Below, piece by piece: positions 5,981-11,737 of a stretch of 12,131 bases of DNA. The notes beneath the pieces were generated by a model. That model searched no databases, was not told the DNA's origin, and saw only the letters and a list, made by a program, of their open reading frames with translations. The translations under genes were made by a program, and so were the position numbers. How positions within the stretch are numbered: the first letter of the stretch is position 1; every line of letters begins with the position of its first letter. The DNA comes from JBDRGC01 sp043818215 (GTDB lineage: Bacteria > Chloroflexota > Anaerolineae > Anaerolineales > UBA11858): assembly GCA_043818215.1 (NCBI GenBank), contig JBDRGC010000391.1, positions 1 to 12,131 on the forward strand, in the 5' to 3' direction.

Positions 5981-6036
5981 AGGATTCAGAACTCAGCTTT
6001 CAGAATCCAGAAATCAGAAATCAGAATCCAGAATCC
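5981..6036. repeat. 'cagaatccagaa' low-complexity tandem repeat
   Basis: Degenerate units of aatcagaa and aatccaga repeat between the NACHT stop and the TIR pseudogene. Next to it, ccccaaagggg (6041-6051) and the perfect palindrome ccctacgtaggg (6052-6063), which covers the NACHT stop codon, could fold in the RNA at the end of the NACHT message. Confidence 0.55.
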
Positions 6037-6053
6037 GCCACCCCAAAGGGGCC

Positions 6054-8924
6054 CTACGTAGGGGACATTACAATCCGAAAACCGAGGCCATCGTACCTAA
6101 GATCGGTATCGAGCCTGAAACGGTAGGCACAGCGCGCATTCCCAAGATTGAGTATCCAGGAGCCGCCCCGCACCACGCGAGAACCACTCGCTTCCGGATC
6201 GTTACGGCCATGTTCAAGATAATAAGGATAATCTTTCTTCAAACTCCGCGACCACTCCCAAACATTACCGCTCATATCCATCAAGCTATTCGGGGTGGCT
6301 CCTTGCGTATACATCCCCACCGGGCTTGGGTGGCCGAGACCGCTAGAACCGATATTGGCTTTTTCTTCATCCCAATCCCCATTTCCCCAAGGATAGCGCC
6401 GGGTATCCCCATAACGGGAGGCCTTCTCCCATTCGGCTTCGGTGGGCAGGCGCACAATCAACCTTCCCTCGGCCAGACCTTGCCAGAATCTGGACTCAGC
6501 ATCGCCAGGTAGGCCGCGAACTGACTGTTGACGGATGATCACTGACAGCTTTTCGGTGAGCCATTGGCAATAAGCGCGGGCATCATGCCAACTCACATAG
6601 CGTACCGGCCAATTGGGGTTTTCAGTGATGCTGCGCTGGTCCGCAGTTTTGTGACCGGCTTCATTCACAAATGCCCGGTATTGGGCCACCGTCACCGGGT
6701 AGCGGGCAATCCTGAATTCGGGCAGTTCGACTTCGTGCTGGGGCTGCTCATTACTAAAAGTATCTTTCTCTCCCTTTTTGCTCCCCATCACAAATGACCC
6801 GGCGGGAATACGCACAAAGCCCAGGGTCTCTTCGGGCTGACTGCGGAAGGTTTTGGGGAGATAGAAGGTTTTGGGATCGAAACGGGGATCGCCCAGACGG
6901 CCCAAGAGGCCCCCAGCTTCAGCGCGCCGGGTCGCAGTCCATAAGCCTTTTTCGACGATTTCTGCCAGACGATTCCGCACCCGCTTGAGGGCGCTTTTGC
7001 CGGTCTCGCTGTCCTGCGCCCGGTTGATTCCCAGTTCCAGCAAAGCTTCGCCCGCCAGCACTGCCTTGTTCCAAGCCAATTCATCCTGCTGATCTTCCCC
7101 CGGGCAGAGTTCGTTGACCAGCATCAGGGGCAGGCTGCGGTTGATCATATTATGAGCCAGATGTCCAACCGCCAGCAAGATCACCACCCGCCAGAAACTA
7201 CCGGCTTCCACCAGCTTGCAGGCTTCCAGGGGAAAATCGGTAATCAGCGACAGGTGGGTACCGGCCAAATATTCTTGAAAGGTACGGTGGGGGAAGGTGA
7301 AAACGGTGCCATCCCGGTCCAAGAGCAAACCGGCCCGCAGACGCATGGCCTCGACCACCTGCTCGGCCCAGTCCAGGCTGCGCTCGGGGTGCAGTTCCCG
7401 CAGGGCAATCAGCAGGGCGTGATTGCTGATCCCGCTGACAGCATCCTGATCATCGGTGTCCCCGCCCGTGAGATGGGCTTCGAAGGCCAGACGGCCCAAG
7501 ATCAGCAGCAGGTCGTTGCGGTCACGATTGGCGGCCTGCAGCAGGGACATTATCTTGGATAGGCCGCCCAGGTCTTTGCTCTTTTCCTGCTCCCAACGCC
7601 AGAGCAGCACATCCACGGCCTGATGGTAGAGTTGGGCGCGGTTATCGGGTAATTCGCCATATTCGGTGTGAACCAGGACCATCACCGTCAGGAGTAACGG
7701 GTTAGGGGCCAGACGAGCCAGGTCGGAGCGCTGGAGGGCGTCCAGCAGTTTCTCCGCTAATGCCTGGGTGCGGGCGGCGGACACATTCCACTTCTGGGCC
7801 ACTTCGTTATACCAGGCATTGATAAACTGCTCGATTTTCTCGGCACTAAAAGATGCCAGCTCGAAGGATAGGAAATCAGCTTTCGGGAGCTGCCACTGCG
7901 TATTCTGATAGGAAAGCACCCGGCAGGTGATCAGGAAGCGGTTGCGGGGATAGCGCTGGTGGAAGACCAGGACACAATCGCGTACCTGGCCGCGGGCGGC
8001 TCCCGGGGGAACTTCGTCCAGGCCATCGAGCATCAGGATGGCCTTACCATGCTCCAATGCCCGGTTCAAAATCCCTTCGGCAAAGCCCAGGTTCTTGGTT
8101 TTTAGATCGTGACAGATGAAAGCCCATAAATGGTTGGGGCTGGTTTGAGTTTCCTGGGTCTGTGCCCAGCGATAATAATCCCGCAGGATGACCACAATGG
8201 GTACAATGTCGCGTTCGTTCTGCGGCCAGGCCGGAATAGCTCCGAAATCGCCGTGGGCCAGGGCCTGAGTCAGATAGTTGACAAAGGTGGTCTTGCCCGA
8301 ACCCGGGTCACCGAGCAAAATCCATTTGCGGGAGAGGATGGCGGCTTCCAGAGCAGAGACCTGGTGCATCTCGCCCTTTTCGTCTTCCGTATCCTGCGGT
8401 AGGCCAGCCATGCGGAGGCCTGTTTTATGATCCTGACCCTCAGAATTAAAATCGATCCAGCGGCCCTGGGAGAGCATGGCCTGCATAGCCTTCTCGGTGG
8501 TCGTTAATGTGATGTCCAGGCTGGTATACACGCTAGAGAGACTCAAGGAACGGCGTTGGGTGCTGGCATCGCTTTCTACCCGATCCATGCCTCGCAAGGG
8601 CAAAGCACCGGCTTGCTGGGCCACATACTGGCAATAGATCTGGTAGGCTTCTATAGTTGTCTCAGGGGCATAGCCCTCGTAGCGCCCCTGGTAGATATTG
8701 ACGGTTTTGTCCCGGCCGACAAAGTCGCCGCTGCCCGTGTCCACGTTCCCAGTCACCACTGCGCCGCCGCCGGTCTCTATCAACGGGCGCAGTTTGGCCT
8801 GTATTTCGGCCTGTATTTCGGCCTGCTTTTCATCCACCACATCATCCCCAAGTACTTGGCGAAGTTTTTCCAGGCTCTCGATTTGTTCCTGAAGTTTGTC
8901 AATTTGGTTTTGTAGATCGCTCAT
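6054..8924 (-). CDS. NACHT NTPase with N-terminal motif and C-terminal FGE/lectin-like domain
   Basis: This is a 956-residue STAND-type signalling NTPase, probably a cytosolic immune sensor. Residues 1-48 are a coiled coil (IDKLQEQIESLEKL, EIQAEIQAKL). Residues 51-76 are the glycine motif ending GSGDFVGRDKTVN. Residues 85-190 are a linker typical of bacterial NACHT proteins (GALPLRGMD, SVYTSLDI). The NACHT core has Walker A LLGDPGSGKTT (203-213), Walker B ILMLDGLDEVP (296-306), FLITCRV (330-336), APNPLLLTVM (406-415) and FPHRTFQEYL (544-553). Residues 702-954 are an FGE-sulfatase fold: VRIPAGSFVMGS, PTEAEWEKASRYG, YPWGN, MSGNVWEW, VVRGGSW and GFRIVM. The FGE copper/catalytic pair is incomplete: C932 is present, but the position five residues on is R937. 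It therefore more likely binds a ligand than oxidises a substrate. The ATG at 8924 has AGGAG seven bases upstream. No membrane segments or signal peptide are evident. Confidence 0.95.
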   Translation of the reverse strand: MSDLQNQIDKLQEQIESLEKLRQVLGDDVVDEKQAEIQAEIQAKLRPLIETGGGAVVTGNVDTGSGDFVGRDKTVNIYQGRYEGYAPETTIEAYQIYCQYVAQQAGALPLRGMDRVESDASTQRRSLSLSSVYTSLDITLTTTEKAMQAMLSQGRWIDFNSEGQDHKTGLRMAGLPQDTEDEKGEMHQVSALEAAILSRKWILLGDPGSGKTTFVNYLTQALAHGDFGAIPAWPQNERDIVPIVVILRDYYRWAQTQETQTSPNHLWAFICHDLKTKNLGFAEGILNRALEHGKAILMLDGLDEVPPGAARGQVRDCVLVFHQRYPRNRFLITCRVLSYQNTQWQLPKADFLSFELASFSAEKIEQFINAWYNEVAQKWNVSAARTQALAEKLLDALQRSDLARLAPNPLLLTVMVLVHTEYGELPDNRAQLYHQAVDVLLWRWEQEKSKDLGGLSKIMSLLQAANRDRNDLLLILGRLAFEAHLTGGDTDDQDAVSGISNHALLIALRELHPERSLDWAEQVVEAMRLRAGLLLDRDGTVFTFPHRTFQEYLAGTHLSLITDFPLEACKLVEAGSFWRVVILLAVGHLAHNMINRSLPLMLVNELCPGEDQQDELAWNKAVLAGEALLELGINRAQDSETGKSALKRVRNRLAEIVEKGLWTATRRAEAGGLLGRLGDPRFDPKTFYLPKTFRSQPEETLGFVRIPAGSFVMGSKKGEKDTFSNEQPQHEVELPEFRIARYPVTVAQYRAFVNEAGHKTADQRSITENPNWPVRYVSWHDARAYCQWLTEKLSVIIRQQSVRGLPGDAESRFWQGLAEGRLIVRLPTEAEWEKASRYGDTRRYPWGNGDWDEEKANIGSSGLGHPSPVGMYTQGATPNSLMDMSGNVWEWSRSLKKDYPYYLEHGRNDPEASGSRVVRGGSWILNLGNARCAYRFRLDTDLRYDGLGFRIVMSPT
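6069..6176 (-). other. DGR-variable-region-like C-terminus of the FGE domain
   Basis: Residues 917-952 follow the frame RGGSW....NARCA.R.R....R....GFR.V, which is the layout of variable regions diversified by retroelements in FGE/C-type-lectin proteins. Positions that are usually Asn in the template read I, L, L, G, Y, F, L, D, T, D, L, Y, D and G here. No template repeat, reverse transcriptase or Avd gene of the standard type was seen in the window, so diversification is only a hypothesis. Confidence 0.4.
8697..8774 (-). other. GDFVGRDK signalling-motif copy (NACHT N-terminus)
   Basis: Codons 51-76 of the NACHT gene read TGGGAVVTGNVDTGSG, then DFVGRDKTVN. The match to the TIR-side copy includes TGGGA, GNV, TGSGDFVGRDK and its spacing. 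It lies between the coiled coil and the linker, the position where STAND sensors carry their adaptor motifs. Confidence 0.8.
8796..8825. repeat. 12-bp tandem repeat in the NACHT coiled coil
   Basis: ggcctgtatttc is repeated in tandem two and a half times. On the coding strand it encodes the EIQA EIQA segment. Because the unit is a multiple of three, copy changes would lengthen or shorten the coiled coil by four residues without breaking the frame. Confidence 0.75.
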
Positions 8925-9066
8925 AAACCTGCTCCTGGAGGGGTGTCATCCTCGACCCTGGCCTGACGGATTTCAGTCCGTTCGAACGCGGCATGTCCCC
9001 CCCTGTTGGGGAAAATAAAGTATTGGGGCACGCCAGTATCAGTATATCAGGTTTTCAGCGACTAAA

Positions 9067-9097
9067 GGTGCAACGCACTTCTAAAGTGCATCGCACC
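9067..9097. repeat. Palindromic hairpin related to that at 31-66
   Basis: ggtgcaacgcact (9067-9079) and agtgcatcgcacc (9085-9097) pair with a 3-bp central mismatch around a short loop. The core gtgcaacgca is shared with the hairpin at 31-66. It sits between the divergent NACHT gene and the FGE fragment, right where homology of the fragment to FGE proteins begins. The rest of the 8925-9128 gap contains two short hairpins (acgga/tccgt near 8970, cccc/gggg near 9002) and no gene. Confidence 0.65.
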
Positions 9098-9128
9098 TGG
9101 GGTGAAGTATAATAGGTTCGTAGTGATG

Positions 9129-9521
9129 ACAGAAGTTGTCGGTAGAGATGGCTACCCCTTCCCGTGGGGTTATGAAATTCACGGTAACAACGCCAATTAC
9201 TATTCCTCTTTCGACGTGCTCGAAAAGATGTTTGGAAAACTGGGCAACACCACGCCGGTTGGCTTCTACAATGGTCAGACCTACGAAATCGACCCAGGCA
9301 GCTACGAGACCCTCGATTATGCCAGCCCCTACGGTCTCTACGACATGGCCGGGAACGTCTGGCAGTGGCTCGGTGATGACCACTCCGATCAGTACTACCG
9401 CATGATGCGCGGCGGCAGCTTCTACTCCTACGAAGTTGACCTGCGTGCCTAGAAAGTAAACAGCGCCGGCCCGCAATACTACGCCCCCGATGTGGGATTC
9501 AGGTGCGTGAGAGACAATTAG
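9129..9521 (+). pseudogene. FGE-sulfatase domain fragment with an internal amber codon
   Basis: The translation from 9129 matches the C-terminal part of FGE-type domains: RDGYPFPWGYEIHGNNANYY, TTPVGFY, SPYGLYDMAGNVWQWLGDD and MRGGSFYSYEVDLRA. It then meets TAG at 9450-9452 and, in the same frame, continues KVNSAGPQYYAPDVGFRCVR to a TAG at 9519-9521. Everything N-terminal to the TE.E.. segment is absent, because a palindromic repeat abuts it. The amber codon occupies a position that is normally an aromatic or basic residue. The frame opens with a GTG at 9102 and an ATG at 9126, but a domain this short without its N-terminal half should not fold. It belongs to a different branch from the FGE domain of the NACHT protein and lies on the opposite strand. 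Confidence 0.82.
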
Positions 9522-9529
9522 CGTGGGAG

Positions 9530-9562
9530 CCAGGGAGCAGGGGTGCCGGGGTGCAAGGGAGA
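9530..9562. repeat. G-rich tract before the S23 gene
   Basis: gggagccagggagcaggggt followed by gccggggtgcaaggga contains at least five runs of three or more G on the plus strand, so it can form a G-quadruplex. Its 'gggagc' unit is the inverse of the 'gctccc' units at 9949-10025 beyond the gene, so the gene sits between inverted low-complexity tracts. Confidence 0.6.
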
Positions 9563-9570
9563 TTTAGGTG

Positions 9571-9948
9571 ATGGGCAGAATCCAGAGTCATGAAGAGTTG
9601 GATGTGTACAAATTAGCTTTTGACATTGCTATGCAGATATTCAGGCTTACGAAAAACTTTCCAAAAGAAGAAACCTACTCTCTCACCGATCAAATTCGCC
9701 GCTCATGGCGCTCAGTTTGTGGTAACCTCGCTGAAGCTTGGCGTAGGCGGCGTTATGAAGCTGCATTTGTCAACCGCCTCAATCTCGCAGAGGCCGAAGC
9801 CGCCGAAACTCAAACCTGGATCGCCTTCGCCGTCGAAAGCGGCTATCTATCCGAAGATCAAGGGAAGAGTCTGCGCACAACCTACGACCACATCATTGAC
9901 AAACTAGTCAACATGATTCGCAACCCCTCCCCATGGATATTAAAATAG
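9571..9948 (+). CDS. Four-helix-bundle protein (S23 / 23S rRNA intervening-sequence protein family)
   Basis: This is a 125-residue, all-helical protein with the family pattern: HEELDVYKLAFDIAMQIFRL, FPKEETYSLTDQIRRS, RSVCGNLAEAWRRRRYEAAF, LAEAEAAETQTWIAFA and SGYLS. The family was named after proteins encoded in 23S rRNA intervening sequences. Most members are free-standing with unknown, probably RNA- or protein-binding roles. The ATG at 9571 is chosen over the GTG at 9568. Only a weak aggtg lies near it, with aaggga about a dozen bases upstream. The same fold is used by Avd, the accessory protein of diversity-generating retroelements. The sequence pattern is that of S23 proteins rather than Avd, but its place just behind an FGE-type variable-region-like sequence is notable. 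It has the same codon style as its neighbours and is full-length. Confidence 0.88.
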   Translation: MGRIQSHEELDVYKLAFDIAMQIFRLTKNFPKEETYSLTDQIRRSWRSVCGNLAEAWRRRRYEAAFVNRLNLAEAEAAETQTWIAFAVESGYLSEDQGKSLRTTYDHIIDKLVNMIRNPSPWILK

Positions 9949-10025
9949 CCCCCTGCCCCCCATCTCCCTAGCTCCCTAGCTCCCTAGCCCCCCAAGCCCC
10001 CCCGCTCCCCCGCCCCCCAGCCCCT
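9949..10025. repeat. C-rich tract with 'ctccctag' tandem units
   Basis: About 77 bases consist almost wholly of C runs, with three ctccctag units around 9963-9989. The minus strand has many runs of three or more G, giving strong quadruplex potential. It lies directly upstream of ctaB and downstream of the S23 gene. Confidence 0.7.
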
Positions 10026-10034
10026 TAACCTGGA

Positions 10035-10907
10035 ATGAACATGGTAAATCTCCAATCTCCAATCTCCAATCTTAAGTCTAAATTCTGGCCCCTGATCAAA
10101 AGCCTGCAAACAGCCCTGCTGCTGACAACCGGTCTGGCCGGATACATGAGCGGCCGCTGCCCGGTGCTGAATTTGCCCACGGTTCTTGCATTGGCTGGCA
10201 GCCTGTTTTTAGCCATCAGCGGAAGCACGGTGCTCAATATGTGGTACGACCGCGACATCGATGCGAAAATGCCCCGGACAAGCAAACGTCCATTACCGAT
10301 TGGGAAAGTCACCCCCCGGGAAGCGTTGATCTTTGGATTGGCAATTTCCGCTCTTGGCGTGGGTTGGGCATTAACGCTAGATATGCTCTACGCTCTGGTG
10401 GTCTTCGCCGGGCTATTTTTCGACGTGGTGGTCTACACGATCTGGCTCAAACGCCGCACAGCCTGGTCTATCGTTTGGGGCGGAATCTCCGGGGGGATGC
10501 CGATTTTAGCAGGACGTGTTTTGGGAATAGAGGGAATCGACTGGGTCGGGATCACCCTCACTCTTGCGATTCTCTTCTGGATTCCCACCCATATCCTCAC
10601 CTTCAACATGCGCTATCATAAAGACTATCAAGCCGCTGGGGTTCCCACCTTCCCATCCACTTACGGATTTCAGGCCACGCGCGTGATCATTGCCATTTCT
10701 AGCGTGATAGCCGCTTTGGCAATGGGCATTGCGGCCTACGGAGTCGGCATGACCTGGGGCTACCTGCGTCTGATGGCCGTACTCTCCGTCGGATTGCTGG
10801 TTTTGGCAGTCAGCAGCACCGTGCGTCCCTCCGAGCGCGTCAATTTTGGATTATTTAAATACGCGTCGTTGTATATGCTCAGTTCTATGTTATTACTATT
10901 TGCATAA
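10035..10907 (+). CDS. ctaB: Protoheme IX farnesyltransferase (heme O synthase)
   Basis: This 290-residue integral membrane prenyltransferase of the UbiA family transfers a farnesyl group to heme b to make heme O for haem-copper oxidases. The first Asp-rich motif is NMWYDRDIDAKMPRTSKRPL (N68, D72, D76). The conserved loop YTIWLKRRTAWSIVWGG follows at 134-150, and the second motif is HKDYQAAGVPTFP (195-207). About eight or nine hydrophobic segments span the rest. Length fits the family. The ATG at 10035 is taken although only a weak ctgga precedes it. The first 13 residues are encoded by a 7-bp ctccaat repeat, so the true mature N-terminus may begin later. The next gene starts 14 bp after the stop, suggesting an operon. 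No oxidase subunit genes are visible in the window. Confidence 0.92.
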   Translation: MNMVNLQSPISNLKSKFWPLIKSLQTALLLTTGLAGYMSGRCPVLNLPTVLALAGSLFLAISGSTVLNMWYDRDIDAKMPRTSKRPLPIGKVTPREALIFGLAISALGVGWALTLDMLYALVVFAGLFFDVVVYTIWLKRRTAWSIVWGGISGGMPILAGRVLGIEGIDWVGITLTLAILFWIPTHILTFNMRYHKDYQAAGVPTFPSTYGFQATRVIIAISSVIAALAMGIAAYGVGMTWGYLRLMAVLSVGLLVLAVSSTVRPSERVNFGLFKYASLYMLSSMLLLFA

Positions 10908-10920
10908 GGGAGCTAACTCG

Positions 10921-11526
10921 ATGAAAAAAATCTCTGTGCTCGACCGCGTTTTATTGTTGATCACTGTATTGCTGGCCGCGTATCAGGTTGCCGTTGGATG
11001 TAATGGCCTGGAAACATTAGCCATTACAAGCTATACGATTGGATTTGGCGTCTTGTTGGTGGCCGGATTGTTGATTATCATCCTGGGGTTCGAGGTGCTC
11101 GACAGTCCGGTGGTGGTCATTGTATCGACGGTGATTCCCCTGAGTCTCTCCCTGGGGTTGGTCTCCGAACACCTGACGGGTTTCACTACCCCCTATCTGA
11201 TCTTTGCAATTGTGGGCTTTTTATCAATTGTGGTCACGCGCTACCGCACCCCCGGTAAAGCTGCAAACATCGTTCTGGCTGTCGTTCACGGTGTAGCGGG
11301 GTTGCTGATCTTCCTGTTGCCCATCATCCTCAGCATCCGCGGCGATACCCCCGGGGGCTTTGCGCTGGTAGGCGTAGGCGGGGCGTTGATCGGCGTCGGC
11401 GGGTTGCTGCTGACTTTCCTCAAAGCTGGCAAACCCATCTTGCCACAAAAAGTCATTCTAAGTGTTTTGCCGGGCTTGCTGCTATTGATGACGGCAGCAT
11501 TTGTGGCCGGATTTGCGTTGGGATAA
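10921..11526 (+). CDS. Multi-pass membrane protein of unknown function, 201 aa
   Basis: I do not recognise a named family. The protein has about seven hydrophobic segments, roughly at residues 8-24, 36-58, 63-82, 91-106, 116-138, 146-167 and 178-200, with short loops such as TRYRTPGKA and LSIRGDTPGG. The start is the ATG at 10921, preceded by an excellent aagggag eight bases upstream. An in-frame extension back to 10846 would overlap ctaB and has no ribosome site. The 14-bp gap to ctaB implies co-transcription and perhaps a role in the cytochrome or membrane-energy cluster, but this is context only. Confidence 0.87.
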   Translation: MKKISVLDRVLLLITVLLAAYQVAVGCNGLETLAITSYTIGFGVLLVAGLLIIILGFEVLDSPVVVIVSTVIPLSLSLGLVSEHLTGFTTPYLIFAIVGFLSIVVTRYRTPGKAANIVLAVVHGVAGLLIFLLPIILSIRGDTPGGFALVGVGGALIGVGGLLLTFLKAGKPILPQKVILSVLPGLLLLMTAAFVAGFALG

Positions 11527-11529
11527 TTC

Positions 11530-11643
11530 ATGATCAGCGGTGGAGCATTTGTGCTGCTCGGAACCGGCTTGCTGGGCCGCGCAGTGTTGAAAGATACGCT
11601 GCCCTCCCAATCTCCGGCGGAAGAAGCACGGCTTTCAGCGTAG
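11530..11643 (+). CDS. Small 37-residue ORF with one hydrophobic segment
   Basis: An ATG three bases past the preceding stop opens a 37-codon frame ending in TAG at 11641-11643. The peptide starts MISGGAFVLLGTGLLGRAVL, a possible short membrane helix, and then becomes polar (KDTLPSQSPAEEARLSA). A ggga lies six to ten bases before the ATG. Its position immediately behind the membrane-protein gene fits a small operon member. It could also be a chance frame, since no family is recognised. Confidence 0.45.
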   Translation: MISGGAFVLLGTGLLGRAVLKDTLPSQSPAEEARLSA

Positions 11644-11645
11644 TA

Positions 11646-11726
11646 CCCCCCTCTGTCCCCCCATTTTCGCCACCGAAATTCTGGATATTCAGAGTTTGAG
11701 AGCGAAAATTGGGGGATGAAAGGGGG
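11646..11726. repeat. Imperfect inverted repeat, 25-bp arms
   Basis: Positions 11646-11670 and 11702-11726 are inverted copies matching at 20 of 25 positions, with perfect attttcgc/gcgaaaat at the inner ends, around a 31-base loop. It separates two gene blocks. The right arm runs straight into the Shine-Dalgarno of the next gene, so folding of this RNA would mask that ribosome site. It could also be a terminator-like or mobile palindrome. Confidence 0.7.
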
Positions 11727-11737
11727 GAGGTGAACGG

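Noticed and set aside
5981..6036. Possible CRISPR array in the cagaatcc repeats
   Set aside because: The units are short, degenerate and directly adjacent, without spacers of even length. No cas gene is present.
9571..9948. Calling the four-helix-bundle gene a true DGR Avd
   Set aside because: The sequence pattern (LTDQIRRS, GNLAEAWRRRRYEAAF) is that of S23 proteins, and no template repeat or reverse transcriptase is present in the window.
10846..10920. Extended start of the membrane protein into ctaB
   Set aside because: The ATG at 10921 has a near-perfect aagggag. The extension overlaps the end of ctaB and has no ribosome site.
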